Of a stretch of DNA of 64,000 bases, positions 1-8,191 are shown piece by piece. Position 1 is the first letter of the stretch. Each line of letters begins with the position of its first letter. Under the pieces are notes generated by a model that saw only the letters and a program-made list of their open reading frames with translations, had not been told where the DNA came from and did not search any database. The position numbers and the translations under genes are program-made. This DNA is from Flavihumibacter cheonanensis (lineage in GTDB: Bacteria; Bacteroidota; Bacteroidia; Chitinophagales; Chitinophagaceae), in assembly GCF_022352215.1 (NCBI RefSeq), contig NZ_JAKRWF010000003.1, forward strand, positions 353,854 through 417,853. Reading direction: 5' to 3'.

Positions 1-900
1 TTCCTGGAGGTATTTTATGAAGTTGCCAAACAGTATCCGCATCTGAAAGCCGATGATGTAATTGTGGACGATCTCTGTATGAAACTGGTTAGTCGCCCAA
101 ATGAATTTGACGTGGTGGTATTGACCAACCTTCAGGGAGATATTGTAAGTGATTTGTGTGCCGGACTGGTAGGCGGACTTGGATTTGCCCCCTCTGCCAA
201 TATCGGTGATCACATCTGTATTTTCGAAGCAGTTCACGGAACCGCTCCTGATATCGCTGGTAAAAATATCGCCAACCCAACCGCCCTGTTATTGAGTGGC
301 ATTGCTATGCTTCGACACCTGGGACTTATGGAAAATGCAGCTGTAATCGAAAACGCATTGCTATACACGCTGGAATCAGGTGTGCATACGGGTGATTTCG
401 GCGACAAATCCAAACCTTCCGTTAATACCACAGAATTTGCAGACGCGATTATCGGCAATATCGGCAAAACCCCAGCACATGGTGCCCGCCCAATTCTGCC
501 GAATAAACCGATAACTCAAACCGTTTACAAGTTGGAAAAGAACCCGCTTATCATGTCTGAAGAGCTGGAAAATGAAATGATTGTTGGGGTCGATATGTTT
601 ATTGAAAGCTTTGAACAACCCCAGGAAGTTGCAGATAAATGCCTGAAGCATACCGGCGACCTTTTTAAACTGGTTACCATTAGTAACAGGGGCACCCAGG
701 TTTGGCCTAAAGGCTCTGTCTTCACCAATCTTATCAACCAATATCGATGCCGTTTCGAAAGTATTGGAGAGGCACCACTTACACAAACAGATGTGCTGGA
801 ATTATACAAGCGTCTCATGGTTGATTTTAAAATCTGTTCAACTGAATTACTGAACATGTGGGATGGCAAAAAGGCTTATAGTCTTGCGCAGGGACAATAG
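1..900 (+). CDS. icd: NADP-dependent isocitrate dehydrogenase, C-terminal part (5' end outside window)
   Basis: Oxidative decarboxylation of isocitrate to 2-oxoglutarate in the TCA cycle; cytoplasmic. The reading frame is open from base 1 (it begins FLEVFYEVAKQYP), so the gene is truncated only by the window edge. Visible family motifs are LTNLQGDIVSDLCAG, the GLGFAPSANIG segment, the FEAVHGTAPDIAGKNIANP cofactor-binding loop, and then NPTALLLSGIAMLRHLG. About 140 residues follow the usual end of the dehydrogenase core, as in the long Thermus/Bacteroidota type of enzyme. Isopropylmalate dehydrogenase shares the core motifs but lacks this extension, which argues for isocitrate dehydrogenase. 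A purine heptamer tract and a hairpin terminator follow the stop directly. Confidence 0.85.
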   Translation, partial: FLEVFYEVAKQYPHLKADDVIVDDLCMKLVSRPNEFDVVVLTNLQGDIVSDLCAGLVGGLGFAPSANIGDHICIFEAVHGTAPDIAGKNIANPTALLLSGIAMLRHLGLMENAAVIENALLYTLESGVHTGDFGDKSKPSVNTTEFADAIIGNIGKTPAHGARPILPNKPITQTVYKLEKNPLIMSEELENEMIVGVDMFIESFEQPQEVADKCLKHTGDLFKLVTISNRGTQVWPKGSVFTNLINQYRCRFESIGEAPLTQTDVLELYKRLMVDFKICSTELLNMWDGKKAYSLAQGQ

Positions 901-930
901 GAAGTGAAAGGTGAAAGGTGAAAAGTGAAA
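901..930 (+). repeat. purine-only heptamer tract after icd
   Basis: About four tandem 7-nt units (GAAGTGA, AAGGTGA, AAGGTGA, AAAGTGA), almost all purine on the + strand, starting at the base after the icd stop and running into the terminator hairpin. It belongs to the dispersed purine-tract family also found near 2.6, 16.4, 16.6, 23.8, 24.0 and 35.0 kb. Confidence 0.7.
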
Positions 931-960
931 ATGCCGGTTCTGATGGAGCCGGCATTTTTT
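928..960 (+). terminator. intrinsic terminator between convergent icd and the 79-aa gene
   Basis: The stem ATGCCGG (931-937) pairs with CCGGCAT (949-955). It can be extended by A/T pairs below and by a few pairs inside the loop, and six T follow. It serves icd on the + strand. It probably also ends the minus-strand transcript of the gene that stops at 972, since the stem is flanked by A on the other side. Confidence 0.8.
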
Positions 961-971
961 ATGAATAAAAG

Positions 972-1211
972 CTAGAAAGGTAATTTGCGGGTAATGGCGA
1001 AGGAGACAAAGGAAACCGCTACCATTGTGATAATTGCCAGAAGTAGCAACAAACGACCTCTTCGTTCAACTTCCGGATTTTTATCACGGCGGCCTTCATA
1101 CCAGGTATAACCACTATACAACGATAACAGTACGGCACAAACGAAGATCAGTTGATAAAGGCCCCAGGCCGCCCCTCCGGCGTCTAACAAGAATATATGT
1201 AATAAGCTCAT
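972..1211 (-). CDS. small two-helix membrane protein, unknown function
   Basis: A 79-residue protein with a first hydrophobic helix at about residues 16-36 (LYQLIFVCAVLLSLYSGYTW), a charged cytoplasmic-type loop (EGRRDKNPEVERRGR) and a second helix at about 54-73. I do not recognise a family. It is the last gene of an apparent operon nadC, SUI1, this gene (29 bp after the SUI1 stop). It ends convergently with icd across a shared hairpin. Hydrophobic pattern and operon position support a real gene. Confidence 0.6.
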   Translation of the reverse strand: MSLLHIFLLDAGGAAWGLYQLIFVCAVLLSLYSGYTWYEGRRDKNPEVERRGRLLLLLAIITMVAVSFVSFAITRKLPF

Positions 1212-1240
1212 GTAATTAATAGAATTGCTAAAGGCTATTA

Positions 1241-1603
1241 TCAGCCGCCCATTTTTTTGGTTTTGGCATATCCGTTTTTAAGCAACCAGGCCAGTACTTT
1301 CTCACGCTGGTCTCCCTGCACCAGGATTTCACCATCTTTAGCGGAGCCACCAGTCCCACAATAGTTTTTCAATTGTTTTCCCAGGCTTTCCAAATCCTCT
1401 TCCGTACCAATGAAACCCGTAACCACCGTTACAGCCTTTCCTCCCCGCTGTTTGGTTTCAAGCCGAACCCGCAATACCTGTTGCGAAGGAGCCAACGTTT
1501 CCTGGGAATGCTGCTCCTCCTCCATTCTGAAATTTGGATCTGTCGAATACACAAACCCGAACTTATCACCTTTATGTTTCTTACTCATAATTTTACTTTT
1601 CAT
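1241..1603 (-). CDS. SUI1-family translation initiation factor (YciH-like)
   Basis: A 120-residue protein whose C-terminal part (about 40-118) is an eIF1/SUI1 fold: RLETKQRGGKAVTVVTGF, then LGKQLKNYCGTGGSAKDGEI and the QGDQREKVLAWLLKNGY end typical of bacterial YciH. The family acts on start-codon selection at the 30S subunit; the bacterial role is poorly defined. The N-terminus carries a basic stretch. Two starts are possible: 1603 (MKSKIMSKK) or the in-frame ATG at 1588 (MSKKHKG), which resembles many relatives. It lies 10 bp downstream of nadC in the same direction. Confidence 0.85.
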   Translation of the reverse strand: MKSKIMSKKHKGDKFGFVYSTDPNFRMEEEQHSQETLAPSQQVLRVRLETKQRGGKAVTVVTGFIGTEEDLESLGKQLKNYCGTGGSAKDGEILVQGDQREKVLAWLLKNGYAKTKKMGG

Positions 1604-1613
1604 GTCTGACGTC

Positions 1614-2474
1614 TCACCTCTTCATCGCCTTCAAACTCAAATCCACACTTTTCGCCTGGTGTATCAGGGCGCCGACACTAACAAAATCCACCCCGGTTTT
1701 TGCATACTCAAGCAAGTTGGTAAGATTGATTCCTCCACTTGCCTCTGTTTCAAAATCCTTTCCGATCATAGGCAGTGCATCGGCTATCATATCCGGAGTA
1801 AAATTATCCAACATGATTCGAAATACTTTTCCTTTTCCGCAAGCCACCAATTCTTTCACATCCCCCAGGCTCCTTGTTTCCACTTCAATTAGTAGTCCGG
1901 GTGCCTTATCCTGAACATATTGCCAGGCCTTTTCAACCGCTTTGGTTATGCCTCCGCAATAATCGACATGATTATCTTTTAACATAATCATGTCGTATAG
2001 GGCAAACCGGTGATTCACTCCTCCTCCGATGGCAACCGCCCATTTTTCAAATAGCCTGAAATTAGGAGTTGTCTTTCGGGTATCCAGAACTTTTGTATGG
2101 TAGCCTTGCAGTTTTTCAGTGTATTGACGGGTTAATCCGGCAATCCCGCTCATCCGTTGCATACAGTTTAATACCAGTCGCTCGCATTGCAGAATCGTAT
2201 GTACATGCGCGTCCACTTCAAAGGCGATTTCACCATTTCGCATGATATCCCCATCTTTTTTAAAAAGCCTGAAGACAGCATCCGGCTCAACTAATTTAAA
2301 AATTCGCTCTGCAGCCTCAACACCAGCCAGTACTCCATCCTCCTTGATTTTGAGCACGGCAGTTCCCGTCTCTGTAGGAGGAATGCAACATAGCGTGGAA
2401 TGATCACCGGTACCAATATCTTCCTGCAAAGCATCTTTTACCAGCTTTTCAAACAAGGCATCAAAATTCTTCAT
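1614..2474 (-). CDS. nadC: nicotinate-nucleotide pyrophosphorylase (carboxylating), quinolinate phosphoribosyltransferase
   Basis: Converts quinolinate and PRPP to nicotinate mononucleotide in de novo NAD synthesis. The 286 residues match the usual length. Diagnostic motifs are EDIGTGDHST near the N-terminus, LDTRKTTPNFR, the AIGGGVNHRFALYDMIMLKDNH active-site block, the EVETRSL strand, and the C-terminal EASGGINLTNL with GVDFVSVGAL that closes the barrel. It is the first gene of nadC-SUI1-small membrane protein. A good -7 box lies at 2480-2487, only a few bases from the start codon, so the leader would be very short or absent. A long palindrome lies just upstream. Confidence 0.93.
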   Translation of the reverse strand: MKNFDALFEKLVKDALQEDIGTGDHSTLCCIPPTETGTAVLKIKEDGVLAGVEAAERIFKLVEPDAVFRLFKKDGDIMRNGEIAFEVDAHVHTILQCERLVLNCMQRMSGIAGLTRQYTEKLQGYHTKVLDTRKTTPNFRLFEKWAVAIGGGVNHRFALYDMIMLKDNHVDYCGGITKAVEKAWQYVQDKAPGLLIEVETRSLGDVKELVACGKGKVFRIMLDNFTPDMIADALPMIGKDFETEASGGINLTNLLEYAKTGVDFVSVGALIHQAKSVDLSLKAMKR

Positions 2475-2479
2475 ACCCC

Positions 2480-2487
2480 CAAAGATA
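2480..2487 (-). promoter_or_regulatory. -7 box of the nadC promoter
   Basis: The minus strand reads TATCTTTG, an exact match to the Bacteroidota -7 consensus TAnnTTTG. The nadC ATG begins 6 bases downstream, so transcription would start at or next to the start codon. No convincing -33 box is seen; the expected position falls in the palindrome at 2502-2530. Confidence 0.5.
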
Positions 2488-2501
2488 GGGACTTAGTTTC
2501 C

Positions 2502-2530
2502 TCACCCGTCCGGTGGCACCGGACGGGTGA
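2502..2530. promoter_or_regulatory. 29-bp perfect palindrome upstream of nadC
   Basis: The arms TCACCCGTCCGGTG (2502-2515) and CACCGGACGGGTGA (2517-2530) are exact reverse complements around one central base. It overlaps the expected -33 region of the nadC promoter. It could be an operator for a dimeric regulator, or a hairpin in read-through RNA from the upstream DUF4783 gene, whose own terminator is at 2548-2573. The symmetry is seen; the function is inferred. Confidence 0.5.
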
Positions 2531-2547
2531 ATGGAGGTAGCAGGCAT

Positions 2548-2573
2548 AAAAAAATCCCCGCACGAAGCGGGGA
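2548..2573 (-). terminator. intrinsic terminator of the DUF4783 gene
   Basis: On the minus strand TCCCCGC, loop TTCGT and GCGGGGA form a GC-rich stem followed by seven T (the A run at 2548-2554 on the + strand). It separates the DUF4783 gene from nadC. Confidence 0.85.
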
Positions 2574-2619
2574 TCACAGCTTTCAATCAGAATATTGTAT
2601 CTACTTATATATGGAGGTT

Positions 2620-2674
2620 TACTTCATACTTCATACTTCATACTTCTCACTTCATACTTCCATTCATTCTTCCA
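2620..2674 (-). repeat. heptamer tract overlapping the 3' end of the DUF4783 gene
   Basis: On the minus strand the tract runs ATGGAAGAATGA, then ATGGAAG, then repeated TATGAAG heptamers (four clean copies plus variants such as TGAAGTG). It is purine-rich on the coding strand of DUF4783, and the stop codon of that gene lies inside it. Same family as the tract at 901-930. Confidence 0.7.
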
Positions 2675-3053
2675 TAAACCGCATTTCCTGCAAATATGCC
2701 TTTTCTCCTTTCTGTTTTAGAAACAGGGTTGTGCGATAACTGCCGTTATTTGTCTGTAGCACACCGATCAGGAAATTGGAGCCATTGTTTTCTCCATGAT
2801 GCTTCAATTCAAAGGTTTTTACTCCTCCGGTAGAAATAAAAAAATCTTTAATGACCATCACCGCCTGACTTCTGCTATAATTATCACTTTTTTCAGGCAG
2901 CGTGATGTCTACCCTGGAATCAAAATACCGTGATAACTGTGTAGCATCACCCGTTTTCAATGCCCCAAGAACGGAATCCAGTTCTGCACCCGTTTTAAAA
3001 GCGGATACCAGAATCATGGTACTCAATAGGATAATTGTATAAAATGCTTTCAT
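2664..3053 (-). CDS. DUF4783 family exported protein
   Basis: A 129-residue protein with an N-terminal signal peptide (MKAFYTIILLSTMILVSAF). An NTF2-like body follows (LDSVLGALKTGDATQLSRYF, VDITLPEKSDNYSRSQA, FLIGVLQTNNGSYRTTLFLK). This pattern is typical of DUF4783, a Bacteroidota family usually found beside nadC, as here. Function unknown; probably periplasmic. The last residues (FMEE) and the stop are encoded inside the purine repeat tract, so the natural C-terminus may have been altered by the repeat. Confidence 0.8.
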   Translation of the reverse strand: MKAFYTIILLSTMILVSAFKTGAELDSVLGALKTGDATQLSRYFDSRVDITLPEKSDNYSRSQAVMVIKDFFISTGGVKTFELKHHGENNGSNFLIGVLQTNNGSYRTTLFLKQKGEKAYLQEMRFMEE

Positions 3054-3219
3054 ACCTGAACTTTTTACGGTCGCAGTATTTCAGAGGGGATCGGAATAAT
3101 GACGAATACCAAACTATTACCCAAAAGTGTGCCAACTTGTAAATTCGTATTACCTCTCCTCCAAATGCCTGATTTTTACCTAGTTTTACGAACCAGAAAC
3201 AAGCAGAATCGAATAAAAA

Positions 3220-4743
3220 ATGAAAAAAGCAATCCTTATAATCATGGATGGATGGGGCCTTGGTAAAGTAGCTTCCAGTGATGCCATCCAGCACGCTCAT
3301 GTACCATTTGTCTCCGGTTTATATAAAAAATACCCAAACACCACAGTGATTACCTGCGGAGAAGCGGTCGGACTTCCAGATGGCCAGATGGGCAATAGTG
3401 AAGTTGGCCACCTCAATCTGGGTGCAGGAAGAATCGTATACCAGGAGTTGCAACGAATTAATGTAGCCATCCGGGATGGGCAGTTTCAACAGAACCCTAC
3501 CCTGCATAATGCCATCCGGTATGCTAAGGAAAACAACAAACCACTGCACCTGCTGGGTCTGGTAAGTGATGGAGGCGTACATTCTCACACCAATCACCTC
3601 AAAGCAATTGTGAGTGTTTGCAAGCAGGAAGGACTTGAAAATGTTTTTATTCATGCTTTCACTGACGGGCGCGATACCGACCCCAAAAGTGGTCTTTCCT
3701 ACCTTACCGGTCTGCAGGCACACCTGGATCAGACTACAGGCAAAATTGCAACTGTTAGTGGAAGATACTATGCAATGGACCGCGATAAACGGTGGGAGCG
3801 GGTGAAACTAGCCTATGATGCACTGGTTAGAGGAATCGGGGAAACTGCAACAAATGCCCTTTCTGCTGTTCAGGCTTCCTATGACAATAATATTACCGAT
3901 GAATTTTTAAAGCCGACTATCATCACGAATGAAAAAGGTGCACCACTGGCAACCATTCATTCCGGTGATGCCGTAATCTGTTTCAATTTCCGGACCGATC
4001 GATGCCGCGAAATCACGGAAGCATTAACACAAAAGAACTTCCCGGATCATGGTATGCATACCCTGCAACTGCATTATACTACCATGACGGAATACGATAA
4101 AACCTTTCAAAATGTACAGGTTATTTTCGAAACGGATAATCTCAACAATACAATTGGCGAGGTACTGGCAGCACATGGTAAAAAGCAGATCCGTATCGCT
4201 GAAACAGAAAAATATCCACACGTTACTTTTTTCTTTAGTGGCGGTCGTGAACTTCCATTTGAAGGAGAGTCGCGCATCCTGAAACCGTCACCAAAAGTTG
4301 CTACATATGATTTGCAACCGGAAATGAGTGCATTTGACCTTACAGATGCCCTGCTCCCTGAGATTCAGGCAGAATCCCCTGATTTTATTTGTCTCAATTA
4401 TGCCAATGCGGATATGGTTGGTCATACCGGAATATTTCCGGCAGCCATCAAAGCTGTTGAAACGGTTGATAAATGTGTGGAGCGGGTTGTTACCGCAGGG
4501 CTGGAACATGGCTATACTATTTTCCTCACAGCCGACCATGGCAATGCTGATTATATGGTGAATGAAGATGGAAGTCCGAATACCGCCCATACCCTGAACC
4601 CAGTGCCACTTTTCATCATTGATAAGGAATGGAGAGGTGAAGTTAGTCCGGGCAAACTGGGTGATATCGCCCCCACCATACTGACCTTTATGGGGCTTCC
4701 TGTGCCTGCTGAAATGACTGGAAACTGCCTGGCAAAACCCTAA
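3220..4743 (+). CDS. gpmI: 2,3-bisphosphoglycerate-independent phosphoglycerate mutase
   Basis: Interconverts 3- and 2-phosphoglycerate in glycolysis and gluconeogenesis; cytoplasmic, Mn-dependent. The 507 residues are full length. Visible are the metal-binding DGWGLG at the N-terminus, the catalytic-serine motif GNSEVGHLNLGAGR, FTDGRDTDPKSG, CFNFRTDR, HVTFFFSGG, the second metal set ADMVGHTG and LTADHGNADYMV, and HTLNPVPLFI near the C-terminus. It is the first of four closely spaced + strand genes: the haem_bd gene starts 10 bp later, then a small gene and a TonB receptor. Co-transcription with these is likely, although the functions are not obviously linked. Confidence 0.95.
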   Translation: MKKAILIIMDGWGLGKVASSDAIQHAHVPFVSGLYKKYPNTTVITCGEAVGLPDGQMGNSEVGHLNLGAGRIVYQELQRINVAIRDGQFQQNPTLHNAIRYAKENNKPLHLLGLVSDGGVHSHTNHLKAIVSVCKQEGLENVFIHAFTDGRDTDPKSGLSYLTGLQAHLDQTTGKIATVSGRYYAMDRDKRWERVKLAYDALVRGIGETATNALSAVQASYDNNITDEFLKPTIITNEKGAPLATIHSGDAVICFNFRTDRCREITEALTQKNFPDHGMHTLQLHYTTMTEYDKTFQNVQVIFETDNLNNTIGEVLAAHGKKQIRIAETEKYPHVTFFFSGGRELPFEGESRILKPSPKVATYDLQPEMSAFDLTDALLPEIQAESPDFICLNYANADMVGHTGIFPAAIKAVETVDKCVERVVTAGLEHGYTIFLTADHGNADYMVNEDGSPNTAHTLNPVPLFIIDKEWRGEVSPGKLGDIAPTILTFMGLPVPAEMTGNCLAKP

Positions 4744-4753
4744 ATCTACCAAT

Positions 4754-5236
4754 ATGATACGAAAGGTCCTCTTAGTTTTATTAGCAGTATTTATTGTAAT
4801 GCAGGTGATACGGCCCAAATTGGATAACAAGAGCGGCGCTGTTACAAATTCCATAGCCACCATAACCAGTATTCCTGAAGAAACAGACCAGCTCCTTCGA
4901 AGCAGTTGTTACGATTGTCACAGCAATAGAACTGTTTACCCCTGGTATTCGCATATACAACCAGTTGGCTGGTGGCTGGACGACCATGTGAACGAAGGAA
5001 AGAAGGAACTCAATTTTGATGAATTCACTACGTATTCCCTCAGAAGGCAATACCATAAGCTGGAGGAAGTAGTTGAACAGGTTAAGGAAAAAGAAATGCC
5101 GCTTAATTCCTATACCTGGATTCATAAAAACGCCGACCTAACAGTTGAACAACGGCAGCAATTAACAAGCTGGGCTGACAAGTTAATGGCAGAAATGAAA
5201 AGCAAGTATCCCCTGGATAGTCTTATAAAAAAATAG
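4754..5236 (+). CDS. haem-binding domain protein (haem_bd), exported
   Basis: A 160-residue protein. A hydrophobic N-terminal segment (VLLVLLAVFIVMQVI) acts as signal or anchor. It is followed by one CxxCH haem site (SCYDCHSNRTVYPWYSHIQP), the WWLDDHVNEGKKELNFDEF block and the KEMPLNSYTWIHKNADLT motif. This arrangement is the haem_bd family common in Bacteroidota, a c-type haem protein on the periplasmic side. Its neighbours, a small anchored protein and a TonB receptor of the haem/siderophore type, fit a role in iron or haem handling, but that is inference from context. Confidence 0.85.
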   Translation: MIRKVLLVLLAVFIVMQVIRPKLDNKSGAVTNSIATITSIPEETDQLLRSSCYDCHSNRTVYPWYSHIQPVGWWLDDHVNEGKKELNFDEFTTYSLRRQYHKLEEVVEQVKEKEMPLNSYTWIHKNADLTVEQRQQLTSWADKLMAEMKSKYPLDSLIKK

Positions 5237-5240
5237 GAGG

Positions 5241-5771
5241 TTGAAAACAATTCCATCCATATCACGATGGATCGCAGCAGCCGGACTGATAACGCTTCTG
5301 CTGCCGCTTTTTTTGTCGGTATTTCATCAATTACAACAGCAATCGGTTAAGTATAAAATGAATGCCGAACTGCGGGGTACAGAACTGACTACTGTATTAT
5401 TGCAACCGGAAGAACTCAGGTGGCTTAAACCAGGAAAAGAAATCTGGCTGAACGAAAGTTTTTTTGATGTACTCAGCATTGATTCGAGCAGTTTACCCTG
5501 GAAAATACTGGGACTATACGACCCTGAGGACACCAAACTCCATATGAAGTTAATTCGACTACTTCATAAGGAAAAAAACCAGGAAGATCATTCCCTGCAG
5601 GCCATATCCGGCTTCTGGTTTATCTGTTTCCTGCTCCCATCGCAATGGACACCTGACTTACCTGGAATAATCGAAACAACTGCTCAATATTCACTTATCA
5701 GGATCAGGATTCCTAACTGCATGATTCCAACTGATTGTCCTCCCCCCCGGCCTGTCTTAAATCAGATGTAA
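5241..5771 (+). CDS. small membrane-anchored protein upstream of TonB receptor
   Basis: A 176-residue protein, not assigned to a named family. It has one N-terminal hydrophobic helix (about 11-28, IAAAGLITLLLPLFLSVF). Next comes a short exported region with EEWLKPGKEIWLNE-like spacing (LRWLKPGKEIWLNESFFDVLSI), a pattern I associate with small proteins encoded beside Bacteroidota receptors. A second hydrophobic stretch occurs near 123-133. No ATG is available between the upstream in-frame stop and residue 40, so translation probably begins at TTG 5241, which directly abuts AGGAGG. It begins 4 bp after the haem_bd stop. Confidence 0.6.
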   Translation: MKTIPSISRWIAAAGLITLLLPLFLSVFHQLQQQSVKYKMNAELRGTELTTVLLQPEELRWLKPGKEIWLNESFFDVLSIDSSSLPWKILGLYDPEDTKLHMKLIRLLHKEKNQEDHSLQAISGFWFICFLLPSQWTPDLPGIIETTAQYSLIRIRIPNCMIPTDCPPPRPVLNQM

Positions 5772-5798
5772 GCAAGGTTTTCACTTTAAATACGTTAC

Positions 5799-8078
5799 AT
5801 GAAAGATCACAGCACAAAAAAAGCTGGCAGAATCTTTCGGCTATTCCTATACGCTATAGTATCAGGAACAGTTCCGTTATTCTATCAGCCTGCAGTTGCT
5901 CAACAAAAAAAAGACAGCACTCAAAAAATACAGGAATTGGGAGAAGTAGTTATCTCATTTAACAAATGGGAACAACAACTGAATGAGGTACCCAACAAAA
6001 TCACAAAAATCAATCGGACCCAGATTCAGCTGCAGCAACCACAAACCGCAGCGGATATGCTGGCTCAAAGCGGATCTGTCTTCATCCAGAAAAGCCAGCT
6101 CGGAGGTGGAAGCCCAATGATCAGAGGATTTGCCACAAACCGGGTACTATTGGTTGTGGATGGAGTTCGCATGAACAATGCCATCTACAGAAGCGGAAAT
6201 CTGCAGAATGTTATAAGTATAGACCCGCTTGCATTGGAAGCGGCAGAAGTGGTGTTTGGCCCGGGCAGCCTGATTTACGGATCCGATGCCATAGGAGGTG
6301 TAATGGACTTTCATACACTGGAACCCAGATTCAGTGCGGATTCCAACTGGCTGGTGAGAGGTGCTGTGCAGGCACGTTACTCCAGCGCGAACAATGAGAA
6401 TACAATACATGCCGACTGGAATATAGCCGGAAAAAAACTTTCCTGGTTGTCATCCATCACCTACAGCAAATTCGACGATCTGAAAATGGGAAAACAGGGA
6501 GGACAGGATAGTTACCTGCGCCCGGAGTATGTCATCCGGCGAAATAACAGGGATACCATCCTTACCAACACTGACGCCCGTGTACAGCGGTTTTCCGGAT
6601 ATGAACAATGGAACCTGATGCAGAAACTCAACTACCGGATCACAGATAAAATGAAACTTCAATACAGTTTTATCTATGGAGGTACGGGTACTCATCCACG
6701 TTATGATCGATTGATACAGTATCGTTCCGGAAGGTTGCGATTTGCAGAATGGAATTATGGGCCCATGCTTTGGAGAATGCATACACTGCATTTCCTGAGC
6801 AATCAAAAAACAGCGCTTTACGATAACCTGCGAATAACCGCAGGGTACCAGAATTATGCAGAGAGCCGCCTGGATCGCACGTTTAACCGAAACATCCGGA
6901 ATCGGCAGGAAGAATTAGTAGATGCAGTCTCCGCCAACCTGGATGCGATAAAAACAGTTGGCAAAGGTCAATTGTATTGGGGAGCTGAATACGTACTTAA
7001 CAAAGTGGGATCAACCGGCAGTACAACGAATATTGAAACTGGAGAGTCTGCTTCTTCCGTCAGCCGCTATCCTGATAACAGTAACTGGTATACAGCAGGA
7101 TTGTATGGAAGTTATAAAATCAACTTAAGGGAAGACCTTACCTTAACTTCGGGTATCCGATACAGTTACAATGGTCTGAATGCACGATTCAACACGCAGT
7201 TCATCCCTTTCCCCTATGAAAAAGCGGTTATTCAAAAAGGGGCCTTCATTTTCAATCTGGGAACCGTTTACCGTCCAACCGCCAACTGGCAGTTGCATGC
7301 TCATGTATCAAGCGGGTACCGTATGCCCAATATTGACGATATCGGGAAACTGTTTGAATCTGCTCCCGGAAATCTGACAGTACCCAACCCCGGACTTGAA
7401 CCCGAATATGCCTGGAATATGGAAATGGGGGTTGCCTATGACATCCCGGCAATTCCGGAGCATCGGCCGGCAGGAAGACTGGAACTAACAGGTTTTTATA
7501 CAATTCTGGAAAACGCTATCGCATTAAGACCATTTCAGTTCAATGGCCGGGACTCTCTTGATTTTGATGGAGTGATAAGCCAGGTAAATGCGCTTCAGAA
7601 CCTGGCCAGGGCCACGGTATGGGGTGCTCAGGCTGCTGCAGTCCTTCCACTGCATCGTTGGTGGATCCTGCGACTGAATGCCAATTATACCTGGGGCAGG
7701 GAAACGGATGACGCCGTCGGATCCAATAAACAGGTTCCGTTGCGCCACGCACCGCCCTTTTTCGGCAACCTGGCCTTCCAGTACAACCGATCCGCATTTA
7801 CCCTGGAAGCCAACCTGGTTTACAACAGCTCAATCAGTGCTGAAAACCTGGCGCCATCAGAGCAAGCTAAAACCGATATCTATGCGACCGACAGAAATGG
7901 AAAGCCCTACAGTCCGGAATGGCACACCATCAATCTGAAGGGAAGTTATCGGGTTACGCCTGTGTTTGTACTTAGCCTGGGCTGGGAAAATATGACCAAC
8001 CAGCGATACCGCCCCTACTCCAGTGGAATAGTGGCTGCGGGTTCTAACCTGGTAGCCAGCCTGAGGGCGACTTTTTAA
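5799..8078 (+). CDS. TonB-dependent outer-membrane receptor, haem/haemoglobin-type
   Basis: A 759-residue receptor. Signal peptide to about residue 34 (QPAVAQQ). Plug domain about 45-170 with ELGEVVISFNKW, GGGSPMIRGFATNRVLLVVDG, VRMNNAIYRSGNLQN and VVFGPGSLIYGSDAIGGV; this NAIYRSGNLQ block is characteristic of haemoglobin/transferrin-type receptors. A 22-strand-type barrel follows, ending in SLRATF with terminal Phe. It would import haem or an iron complex with TonB/ExbBD energy. No CarboxypepD-like N-terminal domain, so it is not a SusC type. The haem_bd gene upstream supports a haem-related substrate; the actual ligand is unknown. A strong terminator follows. Confidence 0.88.
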   Translation: MKDHSTKKAGRIFRLFLYAIVSGTVPLFYQPAVAQQKKDSTQKIQELGEVVISFNKWEQQLNEVPNKITKINRTQIQLQQPQTAADMLAQSGSVFIQKSQLGGGSPMIRGFATNRVLLVVDGVRMNNAIYRSGNLQNVISIDPLALEAAEVVFGPGSLIYGSDAIGGVMDFHTLEPRFSADSNWLVRGAVQARYSSANNENTIHADWNIAGKKLSWLSSITYSKFDDLKMGKQGGQDSYLRPEYVIRRNNRDTILTNTDARVQRFSGYEQWNLMQKLNYRITDKMKLQYSFIYGGTGTHPRYDRLIQYRSGRLRFAEWNYGPMLWRMHTLHFLSNQKTALYDNLRITAGYQNYAESRLDRTFNRNIRNRQEELVDAVSANLDAIKTVGKGQLYWGAEYVLNKVGSTGSTTNIETGESASSVSRYPDNSNWYTAGLYGSYKINLREDLTLTSGIRYSYNGLNARFNTQFIPFPYEKAVIQKGAFIFNLGTVYRPTANWQLHAHVSSGYRMPNIDDIGKLFESAPGNLTVPNPGLEPEYAWNMEMGVAYDIPAIPEHRPAGRLELTGFYTILENAIALRPFQFNGRDSLDFDGVISQVNALQNLARATVWGAQAAAVLPLHRWWILRLNANYTWGRETDDAVGSNKQVPLRHAPPFFGNLAFQYNRSAFTLEANLVYNSSISAENLAPSEQAKTDIYATDRNGKPYSPEWHTINLKGSYRVTPVFVLSLGWENMTNQRYRPYSSGIVAAGSNLVASLRATF

Positions 8079-8102
8079 GGTATAATTGCACGGAAGCCTT
8101 GT

Positions 8103-8135
8103 AGAAGGCGGGATTCAGGTCCCGCCTTCTTTTTT
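8103..8135 (+). terminator. intrinsic terminator after the TonB receptor
   Basis: AGAAGGCGGGA (8103-8113) and TCCCGCCTTCT (8120-8130) form an 11-bp perfect stem with a 6-nt loop, followed by a T run. It ends the gpmI to receptor transcript. Confidence 0.9.
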
Positions 8136-8191
8136 GAACATAGTGTTGGAACAAGAAAAATTCCCTAAATTACGATAGTATAATCCCTCAT

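Noticed and set aside
1001-1013. AGGAGACAAAGGA, shared with the tracts at 16.4 and 23.8 kb
   Set aside because: It lies in the coding part of the 79-aa membrane protein as normal Val-Ser-Phe codons and is not extended by further purine units; probably chance.
4288-4863. 191-codon open frame on the - strand
   Set aside because: Antisense to gpmI and the start of the haem_bd gene; no protein features.
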